DNA of 64,000 nt from Clavaria fumosa. Lineage: Eukaryota; Basidiomycota; Agaricomycetes; Agaricales; Clavariaceae. The DNA lies in NCBI GenBank assembly GCA_951802425.1, contig OX637796.1:2666001-2730000 (forward strand), given 5' to 3'. The position numbers and the translations under genes were made by a program. This document shows, in pieces, positions 24,101 through 36,800 of this stretch. Positions within the stretch are counted from its first letter, which is position 1; every line of letters begins with the position of its first letter. A model generated the notes under the pieces. The model was given only the letters and a program-made list of their open reading frames with translations. It had not been told where the DNA came from and made no database searches.

Positions 24101-24906
24101 TGTCCACTATACCCATGCAACGGCCACATTCGCCGCTTCTTTCTTGTTGCGCTTAGCCCTATTATTGTGGGTCGCGAATAGCTTTCTACCTTACCTCCAT
24201 CTGACCGCACACACCTGTGACTTTAGCCCGGACGATTGCGACCAGGCCGAAATCAGGATGCACGTCGAGCAGCTCGTGGAGCTTCTGGCTGAAAGTGAGC
24301 AATTTTCCGTCTTCGCTATTCTTCTTGGCAAGATGGTTGACCTTCCTTTGAGTCCCTGGAAAACGATACGCATGGACTTTGAGACTCATGCTAAGGGGGA
24401 ATGAGAGACGCAGCTCGTCGGCCTCTCGATCGCCGAAAGGGGTGAACCAGCAGGCAGCACAACCGCCGTTGGCCATGACACCGGACCTCCCAGTTAACCA
24501 TCATCAACCACCACCACCACAACAGCACCCGCAGCAACCACTACTATCACAACAGCAGCAGCAGCCAACGCAACCATATCAACAGCTGCCTCAGTCTCCG
24601 ATGAATGACCATGTAGCTACCCGTCAACCGCCATACCACCCCGGCCAATTCCCCATCTTGCCACATCAACCGCCCCTCCATCCGGATCCAAATATACCAA
24701 AGACGATGCCTCTGGGGCACCAGTCTCAAAACATCATGATGATTCCTCCGCAATACTATGTGAATGCAACCGAGCCCCCTTTCTGGATGTCGAACTGTTT
24801 AGGTGGAAACGCGTTCCCGCAGTTCGGTATGGATGCGTTCCTGTTGCCTCCCGACTTGCCTCCCGAGTTTCCTCCTGAGTTTTTGCATGCTCCTTCGCAC
24901 TTTTAA
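21197..24906 (+). CDS. Zn(II)2Cys6 fungal transcription factor
   Basis: Exon 1 (21197-21299), an 8-nt exon (21379-21386) and exon 3 (from 21455) together encode RVPRACNACRRQKMRCEG followed by NPPCRRCRTGGLEC. This is a complete CX2CX6CX7CX2CX6C binuclear zinc cluster. After an intron ending at about 21650 comes a leucine-rich coiled coil (RIRNLENHVAEIRITQ), then a long Ser/Pro-rich linker. The fungal-specific middle homology region follows across several exons (FAVDCICMVAARVRDGGG, GGPSETYSKLLEQVQ, GWSTNGWLSGGHSVRMAMEL, HQAWPKLSKRMKRLKPSDLT). The C-terminus is Gln/Pro-rich and ends at 24906. Introns inside the MHR, about 22740-24400, are inferred. Such factors bind CGG half-sites. Target pathway is unknown. 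Confidence 0.85.
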
Positions 24907-25297
24907 ACATCACCTTGATGGTTCAATATAGTAAGAGAGCCTATGGAGGAGAATTGAACGCTGGTAGCTATTCCTCCAGTCATTGGGATTGTAACATTTT
25001 GTATGTCCATAACACCTGCAGTTGTAATTGGCGTGGTAAAATAGCAAGCATCGTTGTAACTGCGTTCATTCCCTGTCCCTGCACTCGGTTACAGGCCCCC
25101 CTCTGCGCGTCCAGCTGGTGCGGACATCGTTACCAACTTTTGAGCTCCGTTTTAGGCTTCCCGAGGCTGCTAAGCAATCTGAGCTGTGTTGCGCCCATGC
25201 AATGTGCAATCATTATGATCGAGCCTGCTTGTTGCTTGCGGAGGCTAACACAAAATGAACAACGCTGGGCATTTCCACCTTTACACCTCCATTCTTA
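24907..25297. other. Intergenic spacer
   Basis: 3' flank of the Zn2Cys6 factor and 5' flank of the ThrE/Prm10-like gene, both on the plus strand. Nothing recognised. Confidence 0.5.
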
Positions 25298-27581
25298 ATG
25301 GCGACACCCGCGAGCAGTCGGGCCTCTTCTCCAGCACCATCTGCGTATGATGCGGCCACATATCTCGACTTTGACTATGTCGACAGGCTCGCGAAACACT
25401 CGGGCCGCGACGCGCTCAATCGGTCTCCATCTCCATCCCCGCAGGCTTCTCCCGTGAGCACGTCCGTGGAGGACGATGCGAAGCCCGCCCAAGGGGCGCC
25501 GCCTAGTAGTCCCACCGTCAGGCGTACGTACAGCTCCTTAGAGGAGGGGCGACCTATGCCGCGGCGTCGTGCAAGCGTAGTCTCGACCCTGATTGGAATC
25601 GGGTTTGGCGGGAAGCGCCCCTCGCGCATGGCGCCGTCCAAGAAACGCCCCGTGTCTGTCGTTCCCTCTGACCTGCAGGCGGCGGCCTTCTACGCGCCGC
25701 TGATTCGTCTACGCAAGTCAATGCTCCGCGCGGATAACCATGGTGGTTCCGGAGCAGCGCACGATGTGAAAAACCAACAGTCGCGTCAGACGATCGTGAA
25801 ACACGTCGAAGGTGTGCAATTCATCCTCTTCGTAACCTTGTGGAGAGGATTAACATTGGTATCCCCTGCTCTGCTAGATCTCGACAAACGCCGCAAGTTC
25901 ATCCTCAGACTTGCAAAAGCGTTGCTGTCCTTCGGTGCCCCCTCTCATCGTATAGAGTCACAGCTGGCTGCGGCCTCGGCACTCCTCGATTGTAAGGCTG
26001 CTTTCGTACACATACCCAACATTATTATTGTTTCTTTCGGCGATGGAGAAGATGCCGCATTCCAAACAACATTTGTGCGCGCGAGCGGTCGCATAGCACT
26101 CACAAATCTGGCCCGTGTACATGATATCTACAGGGATGTCTTACATGATCAGATGGGTGCCGAGGCTGGAACCGAGGCTCTGAAAAAGCTTCTGCATGCC
26201 CCTCCAATTTATCCGCTAATTACGCGATGCGCACTCGCTTTTGTCTGCGCATCTGTCATCTGCGTTATTGGCTTCGGCGGCGCCGTGGTAGATATGTTCG
26301 TAAGCGGTGCTTGCGCGTCCTTCCTGCAGTATTTGGGCTTGAGCGCGGCTTCTAAGAGTTCCCTCTATGCGAACGTTTATGAGTGAGTCATTGTCTACTG
26401 TAGTTCTCTGCTCCGGTTTGACCGATGACCAGGATATCGACCGCCATAATCGTATCTTTCACTGCGAGAGGCTTGAGCTCCATTCCCGGAGATATTTTTT
26501 GCTACAGCGCCATCTCGTCTGCCGGCGTCGTGCTCATTCTACCCGGTTTCACAGTCCGTGAGTGCGACTTTGTTAGGACAGTCATAACGGAACCTGACCG
26601 ACTGGAAAAACAACAGTCATGGCTGCCCTTGAGATCACGTCGCGGAACATTCTTTGCGGGTCTGTCAGGATGGTCTACGCCATCATTTACACCCTGTTTT
26701 TGGTAAGTTACATTGGAGTTTTGCAAGGACGCATCCTTAATCAATTTCAGGGTTTCGGTCTCACACTTGGGTCAGATGTATTCTTAGCTATTGACGCTCG
26801 TGCCCGTCACATTTATCAGACCACTGGACGCGTCGTCGTTCCAAGAAACTTAACGAGACACCATGGTCACTTTATCGCCTTCAACGGCACGTCCGCATAC
26901 GATTCAATACCAGCATCCTTTGGCTTCCTGAGCAGCAGCAATTTTGAGACAGAACACATCGTCAAAGGTATGTCTATTCGGTCGTCTAGCCTCTTACACT
27001 GTCGACTTCAATCCAGGGTGCTTCCGTAATCCTTCCTGGCCATGGTGGAGGCAGCCCCTTCCGTGGTGGACATTGCTCTTTCTAGTCCCCGTTTACTCGA
27101 CATGCTCTTCTTTACAGAACCTTCAAACCTACCGTAGTCCACAGCTCCCTGTCATGGTCTTTTTCTCGTGCTGCGCTTATGCTGCCAACAAGGGTGTGGG
27201 CATCGTGTTACCAGGCAAAACTAACATAGTTTCCGCTGCTGGTGCCCTTGTGATCGGCGCGCTTGGGAATATCTATTCTCGGCTTGTTCGTGGGACTGCT
27301 TTCACCTCCATGGTCACAGGGGTCCTATTTTTGGTACCGGTGAGCCATGTTTTCCTTTTGGACTAACTTTTCCAGACGACTAATTCACTTAGTCTGCCTT
27401 ATCTCAAGGAGGGGGTCTGATCCCCTCGTACCGAAGTTCCGCCGAGCAGTACTCCACAGGATTCTCATTGGCTCTTCGGATGATACAGGTTGCAATTGGC
27501 GTCACGATTGGCCTGTTTGTGGCTCAGATCGTCGTATATGCAATCGGCACGCGCAAAACTGCTGCCCATTTCGCGTTTTAA
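25298..27581 (+). CDS. ThrE/Prm10-type membrane protein (threonine/serine exporter-like, DUF1212)
   Basis: A Ser/Pro-rich cytosolic N-terminus (about 170 residues) precedes the ThrE core: KFILRLAKALLSFGAPSHRIE, ALLDCKAAFVHIPNIIIVSF, LTNLARVHDIYRDVLHD. Many transmembrane helices follow (PLITRCALAFVCASVICVIG, ISTAIIVSFTARGLSSIPG, SSAGVVLILPGFTV). The second half (LPVMVFFSCCAYAANKGVGI, AAGALVIGALGNIYSRLVRG) matches the ThrE_2 domain and ends HFAF before TAA at 27579-27581. An intron near 25812-25875 is inferred because removing it joins KHVE to DLDKRRKF; several more lie after 26380. The yeast homologue Prm10 is pheromone-regulated; bacterial relatives export threonine. The substrate in basidiomycetes is unknown. 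Confidence 0.85.
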
Positions 27582-27679
27582 ACGTATCGATACCTCATGT
27601 CTGCTTCGGGTCTCCATCGAGACAAGTGAGAGTTGAATAGAAAGCGATTACTTCAATATGAGGCTTTACGGTTATATAT

Positions 27680-30600
27680 CTATGACCCAAATAATTCATT
27701 GAGTTCCTCCATTCGACGTTGCAGCATTTCTGCTTTGCTGAAATGCTGGCCGAGAGTCATATTAGCCAATGCTGTTTTCTTCTTCTGTACTTCTAGCAGC
27801 CGGGCTTCGATGGAGTTTTCAATGATGAATCTGACCGTGGTGACCGGTCTCGTCTGTCCAAGCCGATGCTGTGATTATCATGGGGATAAGTAATAACCCT
27901 TTGTGGATATCAGACCGACGCACTATTCGATCCACAGCTTGATTCTCAACTGCAGGGTTCCTGCCATACAGAAAGATCAGCGCACGGCCGAACATGAGGT
28001 AGCCAGCAAGCTCACCAATACGGATCCATGAGGTATACACGCTGAGCGGCAGTAAGGTTCAGGCCTACGCCGCCGGCCTTCAGGCTAACTAGCAAAACTT
28101 CACATCCGGGGTCATACTTCAAGGCTTCCATCGCTCGTGATCGCTCGTCCCTCCTCATGGTACCGTCCAGACGTTCATATCGGATGCCGGCAGCGTCCAG
28201 TGCGTCTTCGACCCTGAAAACAGCCTGGTTAGGGCCACATTGGAAAATTTATGACATGCCGTACTTGTCAAGCATGGAGGTCCACTGGGAGCTATGCGTG
28301 TTGAAATATGAGTTGGGAACGACCAGATGAAACGGCGCAGTGCATACAAGACAACTGTCTTAGTAATACTCTCATCCAAGCCATTGCCCTGATCATCCAC
28401 CATCTGCACCTCGAGCGCGTCCGGCTCGTAATTGCTTGAGTACGGATTGGTCCTCGACAAAGTACTCAAGTCGTTCAGAAGTGCCTTGACCTTGGTTGAG
28501 GGATGAAATGTCTCTAGAGAGACGGTGCCCTTTTGTCGTTTTCGATTCTTGGCACATTTCTTCTTGGTCATCGGCTCCAAAGGACAATCCGTTCTGACTT
28601 CAACGGCGTCTTCGACTCCGAGACCAGTTTGACAAGCGGTGCATGATCGTCTGACGTCAGATGGAACTTGAGGCCAGCTTGGGCAGATGCAGTTCCGATA
28701 GCACTCCAGGCAGAACAGATGCTGGCATCGAGTCAGAACAGGGCGGGGTGTCGATGGGCTATTTGCTCGAGTTGAGTTACGTGATGCAGACGTCTTCAGC
28801 TTTCGTCCGCGTTTCGCCGGCGCTGGGCTGCCACAGTCTGTGTCATTTTGCATGGTATCGGACGTCGCGGAGAGCTCAATCCCACATTCCACGCACTGGG
28901 TCGTCGCAGATTCTCTGAGGAGTGCGAAAATGGCGGATGCGCGAGCAGTGTTGAAACCTTCAGCGTTGATAGCTGCCACAACATCTTCGTAAGAAGTGCC
29001 CGAGTCCTGCGTTGACGCGTCTCTCAGCCCTTTACCCTTGACCAGCTCGAAATGATCACAAATTTGCCGAAGGCGAAGAATTTTCTGAAGGATTCCCACA
29101 TAGTTCTTCATCACCTCGTTCTTGTCGGACATCTCGGCGAACTCAGCTTTGGACTCGTTGAAGAACTGGTCATATATTTGTTGTTCTTGTTCGTCGAACT
29201 TGAGATAGCGCAATTCATCGCGACGGGGAGGAAGCGATAAAATCCTCTGGCCATCCTGTGCTCTAGTTTCCTTGGTTCGTCTGAGGGTGATGCACTTCAT
29301 GATGGTCTGTAAACGTGCCACCCCTAAGGCTTGACCATATTTGACTGGAGTGCCGATGAACTCTGTCCATACGTTCTTGTCATTGAACGGATGCAATCGC
29401 AAGAATTTGATCAGAGCGAAGATGTCATCGAGCTTATTCTGCACTGGGGTTCCAGTCAGGCACAGTCGTCGGTCGGCCATTAAGTCGCATGATGCTCTGC
29501 TCGCCACAGTAGACGTCTCTTTGATAGAACTGAAAAAATCAGAATGACGATGACGGCTACCTGTCGAAAACAGACGCACTGTGCTTCGTCGAGTACGACC
29601 CTGAACCAGTGGATACTCTGTAGAGGGCTTGTTGCTTCCAAAGCGAGCGCCCCTACAGAAATTTTCTTTCGCTTGAGAGAATTCTTGGCTTGCGGAAGCT
29701 TTACGACTAGATTACCACGATCATCGAAGTCGGCTCCTTGATCACTGCTGGCTTCTTCCTCTTCCTCATCAGCGCCGGCACTGGCAACGCTTCTAGCTTG
29801 CTTCGAATACTCGGTTGCGAGCGTTGCATACGTCGTGATCACGGCGTCAAAATCCGCGAGGAAAGCAGGGTCTGGACGACGAGCGTTGCCGTGATAGACG
29901 TACACGCGGAGTGTTCTTCCTGAACGTGATCGCTTTGTCTTCATCCCTTCATCTGAATCAGCGACCGATGACTGAGACGATTGCGACCCAATAGCTTGCG
30001 CATGGCACGTCATAGTTGCCAAACTAGGCGTACAGCCACCGGAACCACCGCAAACGTTGACTTCCCCTCTCCAGTGCTCCCGAAACTGATCCTCCCAATT
30101 GGCCACGGTCGAAAGCGGGCAAATGATTAGGGTCCCACGACTTCTCGCTTTAATCCGACAAGCGCGGACATGATCTGCCTCAAGCTTGTCTTGCAATCTT
30201 GCCGCCTTGGCTTTGCCCTTTGCCGACAATGATCCATTGCCAGGCTCTGGTATGGGCGGCATATCCCAGACAAGGCCAGCAAAATGTGCGGGGGTCAAGG
30301 GCGGCTGGGTGGCGGGTGGTGTTACAGGCAAAATTGGGCAATCTGCAAATGAGATGGCAGATTCAAGCGTTGCGGCTATCAGTGCCACGCAAGTGATTGT
30401 CTTCCCCAAGCCCATCTAAACAATGCATGCTGAGCGTAAGTTCCTGACAGCAACAAGTGACAATGCCTCACGTCGTCTGCCAAAATCGCACCCTTGGTTT
30501 CCTGAGGCTCCTCAAAGACTTCCGTTTGCGTTATGATATTGAACCATGAACTACGCTGGCTTGTAGAGCTATTGCGTTCTTGCCACAAAGAGAAGTTACC

Positions 30601-32014
30601 ATCCTTGCCGACCTTTTCCCCTTCGCGCTCGAGTAAGAAAGTCAATGCTTTCTTCTGGTGCGGGTACAACTTGGTGACCACCTCGTACGCTGAACGAAAC
30701 GATGAGCAAATCACATAAGAAGTCGTGCAGGAAATCTTACGCGGTTCAGTTTCCAATAATTCTTCTCCGCTCTTTAGGCTTTTGAACAATTCGTCGACTT
30801 GACTTCTTTGCACTTCTATACTCTTGGCGGAGACTGCCGGTGCTGCCCATTTTGACGGAACGGAACCACTATAGTTGGGTCGTTCCGAAACCCGATTATG
30901 GCCAGCAGGTGGAGGATTATGAGGATTATAATAATGATGATTAGCAAGTCGCTGAGCGTCATAAGAGGTTATAGGGTGCTCGAGGAGAAGACCTTGTTGA
31001 TACAGATAATCGCCGACAACAGGTATGTTTCCTTTGGGGGTATACACGAGCATTTGCAAGGGTAGAATTGGGCGCTATGAAAACGATGTGAGCCGCTCAT
31101 GGTAACTGTCCGATTTGGATACTCACATCATGCAAGCCTCGTCTAAGTTTCCCGTCCAAGCGAATTAGACCTTTGCCGAGCATAGGGCCGAGCGTTGTCG
31201 CGACTCTCTGCTCAACTACACCAAATGCTTCGCCAGGAATAATCTCACCAGAGGGGCTCTTGCAATGCGGCGATCTTATATGAATGGTGTCGGCCCCCCC
31301 TGGCTTATGAGGAGTTGGTTCGTATTGCAAGCGCACAGGAAACCAATCTGGATCGTGAGACTGGCGCTCCAGAGGTCTGAGTTGTTGTACAGGGTACAGG
31401 ATGAGAGCTGTGACGGTGAGTTCACCGATGCAAACCGGTGTTTTCGGTGAGAGATCGGACGGCAATGGAGTTGGGGTTCGATGAAATGAAGGAGGTGGAG
31501 AAGGAGAGCCAGTGAGATCTATGATCTGGCGTTCCGAAGCATCGACATCCATGTGGTGGTTTGGGGGCGTTGGAATGGGGGAAGAATTAGCTAGGGGCTG
31601 TTTGTGGCTTGAAACAGAACTAGAGAAGGCTGGTCGAGACGCGGTGGATGGGCCTTGGAAATGTGCACTGGTGGGATGATTGACTTGATTCACGAAGTAG
31701 TTGGGTCTCTGACTAGACGGAGATGACTGCAGGATGGAAGGATGTGGCCCCTGAGAGTTCGGTCGCGGAGACAAGAGGGGAGTAGAGCTTGTGGCATAAC
31801 TGAGGAACGGGTTTCCAGGAGGGGTCTCGTAGGCATCGAAGGGAGAATGCTCTACAATGCGAGGGCGTTTACCCTGTCTCGGCGGCTCAGGGGAACAGGA
31901 GGAGACATGGACATTGTTGTCGTCGTCGAGGGTGAGGTCAATGGGGTTGGGTTGAGCGTAGTTGGAAAGAGACAAATTGGAAAATGGTGTCACTTCTGTT
32001 GCGCGCGTCGCCAT
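27680..32014 (-). CDS. RAD5/HLTF-like SNF2 ATPase with internal RING finger
   Basis: The N-terminus (from ATG 32014) is a Ser/Pro-rich tail containing IDLTLDDD, a SUMO-interacting-like motif. A HIRAN-like region follows (IGELTVTALILYP, GEAFGVVEQRVATTLGPMLG). The SNF2 ATPase starts with LYPHQKKALTFLLEREGE and Walker A MGLGKT. Removing an intron near 29530-29580 restores the DEAH box (VVLDEAHSIKE), then LCLTGTPVQNKLDD. A C3HC4 RING (CVECGIELS, then RCQHLFCLECYRN, then CTACQ) lies between the two helicase lobes. Helicase C has IRYERLDGTMRRDER, LVSLKAGGVGLNL and RLGQTRPV, ending NELFGS at 27680. This layout is that of Rad5/HLTF, which polyubiquitinates PCNA and remodels stalled forks. It is about 1300 aa with many introns. 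Rad16-like is an alternative. Confidence 0.85.
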
Positions 32015-32377
32015 TGTAGCAAGCGAGGAGGAAAGCGGGAAAGACTACGGCGCCCAGGCCTCAGGTCGTATACAATATCTTGGGGAGTCTGACGCTGACT
32101 CTGCAGCACTTTGTTACGAGCACGACACACGTGACGCGTGACGCATGACTTGGGTTATATGACAAATCAGTAAGTGCAGAAAAAGGGGGTGAGATACTGT
32201 GCACAGCTACAGTACAACAATTCGACAAGTACATAATTTGAGCAAAGATCGGAATGCACAAGTCGCCGCGGCCGGTCGCGTTGCTCTGGTTGCTTATCTC
32301 TCCAACAATAGGATCGCTCTTATGAGAATTTGCGGTGGCTCAACCATCTGCGAGTCAACAATCCACTATTAGTCAGC
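32015..32377. other. Upstream region of the RAD5-like gene and 3' flank of the RNase III-like gene
   Basis: A short spacer between two tandem minus-strand genes. It carries the 15-mer described separately, in a CACACGTGACGCG context that also includes an E-box-like CACGTG-type core. No ORF was seen. Confidence 0.5.
32131..32145 (+). promoter_or_regulatory. 15-mer GTGACGCGTGACGCA with MCB core, upstream of RAD5-like gene
   Basis: This lies 117 bp upstream of the RAD5-like ATG and contains ACGCGT, the MluI cell-cycle box recognised by MBF at G1/S in ascomycetes, plus a second GACGC. The identical 15-mer occurs at 40474-40488 upstream of the Mit1-like gene. An E-box-like CACGTG abuts each copy, on opposite sides. 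Confidence 0.5.
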
Positions 32378-33426
32378 TCAAGTACAAGAATAAAAAGGAA
32401 ATTCAAGCCAATTACGGGGTGCCCATCCCATGGCATAATATGCTTGTCGAGCGGCCTCCTCTTTCGCGCGCTGCTTATGCCCACCGACCCCATGTCCCAT
32501 CTCAATACCATTGACTGCGGCGCATGATGAATGCCGCGTGAGTCATACGCGGGATCATTGATGCTTACCAATGCACGTAACCGTCCATGTCCCTGCATGT
32601 GAGGGTCCCAAAAATCGCGCAGAGTATTCGACCGTAACTCGGCGTTGTTGCGCTGTGTAATTGAACAGAGGTAGAAATGGCGAGTTGGGCTGTGCTGGAG
32701 CGAGTGGGTTGTTTGGTAGATTTTGAGGCGGAGGCTGCCTCGGTGTGGACCTGAGAGGCGTTGCGTCCCGGAGACTCGGTGAAGAACATTCGATCTTGAT
32801 TCTCTTCATTGGTGGAGTATCCGGCGCATCCGTCACGGCCTGTAGCTCCGCCGAAGCTTTCGCATCTCTAGTGACTACTAGGTTTGTGATCCATTCGCGC
32901 ACGACATCAAATCCTCGCTCAACGTACACCCCACCGGTGTACGAGTAAAAAAGCACACGACTTTCCTGGACTCACGTCATCAGACCGTCAGATAAATAAG
33001 ACGAATCGGTGCTTACTTCCAAAAGATCAAGCGATACGGCAACGTTGTGATCGCGCCTTAGTTTGCTTCTGAGTGCATAAGCCTCCACCCAGGAATGAAG
33101 ATTAGCGGCTGATAGGATCTCTCCTCTGTGAGCCTGTCTAAACCATCAATCTCGGTTGTGGGAATACAGAGGATGTAATTTGCCTCGATGTCCAAAGCCG
33201 TTAAGAGTGGCTTCTTTACGAATAGAATGTGTGTGACCGCTGCGCGAGAGACTGCCCTCCCGAGCTCGACAAGTCGTTTGTTATTCCCCGGGAGGGAAGA
33301 ATGAGTAAAAACCTCCAAGATGATTTCGCCCGTCAGTTTCGGAAGGGTTGGCATTTGCGTCGGGCGAGCGCGCTTGACCGACGGATCTTCGCTGCCTCGG
33401 ATGTTGGTGATACCTGGAGATGACAT
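32378..33426 (-). CDS. Catalytically degenerate RNase III-fold protein with C-terminal dsRBD
   Basis: Four exons (33426-33184, 33133-33017, 32965-32569, 32514-32378) total 894 nt, 297 aa, in consistent phase. The first intron is GC-AG (donor at 33183). The RNase III fold is seen in ILEVFTHSSL, NNKRLVELGRAVSRAAVTH, LHSWVEAYALRSKLR and VLFYSYTGGVYVERGF. The positions of the catalytic Glu/Asp pairs are V/R in RLVELGR and V/Y in VLFY, so no cleavage is expected. A Pro-rich linker leads to a dsRNA-binding domain (RRVTVEYSARFLG ... GHKQRAKEEAARQAYYAMGW). It could be a dsRNA-binding regulator or a mitoribosomal mL44-like protein, though no clear targeting presequence is seen. Confidence 0.75.
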
Positions 33427-33834
33427 GACTCGTTTGGGTCGATACAAAGGTTGAAGGTATTCATGGCAAAGTGCACGACTGATGATATATCTCGTAATTG
33501 ACGACGCCCACTCAGCGTCACAAGATGTGTCACGGGTGAGCTTCTTGACTCAGAGATTCACGTAAATCCGACGATGCGCTGCAATAGACTCGCCAAGGCA
33601 GATGGCACCGCAACGACACAACTGTGTAACAGGAGAATACAAGAGCTAGGAATCATTCTTTTGACTCCATTACAGTCACAGATCACGAAATGTTCAATCT
33701 AAGTTACGCTGTCACAGTCACGTTTATAAGCGACATGACTGTACTAGCACAATGACATATGGTACTGTAACTACGCTGGCAGAGGAAATGTATGTAAAAA
33801 GCGTACGGTTTCAGCCACTCACGCTTTGCGCCCT
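33427..33834. other. Spacer between RNase III-like gene and Mit1-like gene
   Basis: Upstream of the RNase III-like ATG (-) and downstream of the Mit1-like stop (-). No reading frame, RNA gene or repeat was recognised. Confidence 0.5.
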
Positions 33835-36800
33835 TCAGTCACTCTCACTAAGAACGATAGAATTTCTCTGGCTGTGGTCCCTCAGACTCGTTCGGATTTT
33901 CTGGAGTTGCGAGACGATATGGAACATCTTAGGGTTGTAATAGTGCTTCTGGATAGCTTGGGTGATGCTTTAAAGGTAGCGTTCATATATCGTCGGTTGA
34001 AAATCATCGTAAAAGACATACGAATTGATTCCCGCTGTCACGACGGGGCATTGCTCGAGCGACTCGTGCGCAGGTTGCCCACATTCCAACTGGCATAATT
34101 TCCATTTATCCGATATCTCTGATCCAACGGCCGCAGGCTGCGAAGACCCTCCAGAGGTTCTGGCAATTGGCTTCTGGGCGGATCGGACAGTGTGCGATCC
34201 GGTGGGCTGTGTCCCTTGCCCCACTGTCGAAGTGGATTTGATTTTAGGCTTGGTGACGTGCATGGACTTCGAGCCGCTGCCGCTCCCTCTATTGGGTCTC
34301 GGGTACTGATGGGTACCGTGTTTGCCTCCCATGTATGCACTAGAAGAACCGACAACGAGCAGAGGATGATCCCCAAGACGGTGGGTCTGACCGCGCTTTT
34401 TCAGAGTCTTATCGATGGCAAAAACTGCCGCTCTCTAAGCACAAAAGCGTGGTGAGATGCACAATTTTAGGCAATGACTGTTCACATACCCTCTCTTCTG
34501 GTGCTTCGTAGCTTGATTGCAGAAGCATGGACCTATACGTAAGCAAATTCTCTGTGTTGTCTGTCATTCGGCAATGACCAGATTCGTGCAGCTCGCCACA
34601 GAGACCGCAATCGTCTAGATCGGTATTACTGCCGTCAATTGCAGACGAAGGGATGTCTCGAACGGGCCATTCTTGAACTTTATTCTTCCCTTTCGATGAC
34701 GCCATATCCGAAGGGTCAGGACGAGGGGGTTTTATTGTCAGCTTCAAGAACGAGGGCTCAGGGCCCAGGGACGAGGACTCAGGGTCCAGGAACGAGGGCT
34801 CAGAACTGGTGGATATTGGAGTGATGGCTGTGGGACCGTTAAATTCTGACCCATCCGCGGATGAATCATGACCCTCCGAAAGTATGTACGCCTCGGACTC
34901 CTCCGAGGATAATTTGGACTGTGCGCGCTTTGCCTTCTTGTATTTACCGTTGTCAAGCTGGCGGAGACGTCAGATTCGATCAGTATCGAAATAATTCGAT
35001 TCACCTGCTGATGAAAGGCAGCCGCTGCCTTGCGACGAACCCCTCGGCCAGTGGCTTCTGTCACCTTTTCCTTTCGTAGCTCCGTCTCAATTCGCTGGAG
35101 AGTATACGCCCAGGAATCCTGGTCTTCCCGTATCACCGCATCAGGTACTTCTTCCAAAGTGTCCTTATCGGCGGCCCAGATCTTCGCAAACGAGAATGAG
35201 AATGTCCCTTCTTTCGGAGCCTCCTCTTTCGTCTCAGCTTGTTCCGTCTTCTCTATGAGACTATCTAAATCATGATCCGAGTCTAACAGATTATCAGTAT
35301 GCGTCTTGACAAACATGAAGACGCGACGCACATATGATATCCTTCGCATCCGTGCCTTCAAACAGTGCCTTGGCACCATAGGTTAAGATCGACTGAAGAC
35401 TCTCTGACTCATTGTCGTCATCCATTTTCTGGACAATCAGGTGGTCGAGCACCAGTTTCTTCTTGCCAGCATGAATGATGCGTTCTGCAGGAATTGCGAG
35501 ATCGCATTGTTGGGCAGTTGACGCTAGACGAGGAACCTCACCTTCCGCTGAGTCCTTGACCATTAATTTGAAGACTAGACAAGTTTTCTCCTGTCCATAA
35601 CGATGAGATCGAGAAATAGCCTAACAAAGTGAGGCGTATGATATTGTTAGACATTTCTACTACTCTCTGGTGTCAACTTACTTGCAGATCCTGAAAATGG
35701 ATTGTCAGCGGTTGTCTCGAGACATCACTGTATAACTGACCTGATGTGGATTGAAATCGGGATCGTGAAGGATCACTGTATCAGCACTCCAAAGATTGAT
35801 CCCGACTGGCGATGATGAGCACCATGCCAAAAAGAAGACAAGCATGCTAACCTCCACCAGCACGCGTAGATAAGAGATAGATGAATATGTCAGAGCCTGG
35901 GCGATTGAAATTGTCCATGCCTTTCTGCCGCTCGAGTTGAGGTGTATCTCCATCCTGAAAAGGAGCAGTCAGTTGCGGATCATTCGGCATAAATAAGCGT
36001 CGAGACCAATCGCAGAAAGCTGAATCCTTCCCCAGTGATGAAGTCCTCAATGATGTCTAATGCAATGACAAACTGATACGCAAGTTAGCATCATTAAAGG
36101 CAAGGCTCAGGGCGCTGATGAACCTGACTAAACAATAAGACGCGATGCCCACGAGCTTTGAGTTTAGGTAATAATGCCTTCAAAAGGCGCAACTTTGCCG
36201 AAGCATCTATCAGTTTTTCGTGAGCTTCTTGAGGCGGAAGATTGTCTGGCTCAATCGCTCGGTCACATAGATAAGGATGTTGCAGGCATCTATATGAAAC
36301 AACGTGAATCATAACGACTTCTGGAAATCGATCACTCACTTTCGCAGCTCCATAAGCACGAACCTGGATGACATCGCGCCTTTCACCTTTGATCTGGCTT
36401 GCTCGGTCAAGCTCTTCAAGATCTCGAAGTTTTTACCTGGACATATTTTGAACGCTGAACATCAATAGTTACGAATAGAGTTACTCAAGATGGAACGATA
36501 GACATTTTTCTGTAAAGGCGTCATCGATACCGGGACGATAACCTCATTCTGAAAAGAAATTAAGATTGAGGTAGCTAGAAATGGATGTTGCGAACCTTAG
36601 GGGGCAATTGAAGCACTTCACTTTTGATGCGGCGCAGGAAGTAGGGGCGCAATCTGACATGAAGCTGTTTGAGTAAATCCTCGGTTAACTCTTTATACTC
36701 CTCTTCTAGCGCTGTCAAGTCGTTCCATTCTTTAGGATCAAGGAAATTCATGAGATTAAAGAGCTCTCGTATGTTGTTGTTGAGAGGAGTCTATAATTAG

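Noticed and set aside
34744..35379. Long overlapping frame in the Mit1-like gene ending in WTLSPRPWALSPRS
   Set aside because: Its first part is the true exon, but the tail is the minisatellite read in the wrong frame beyond an intron; the real frame continues as EPSFLDPES.
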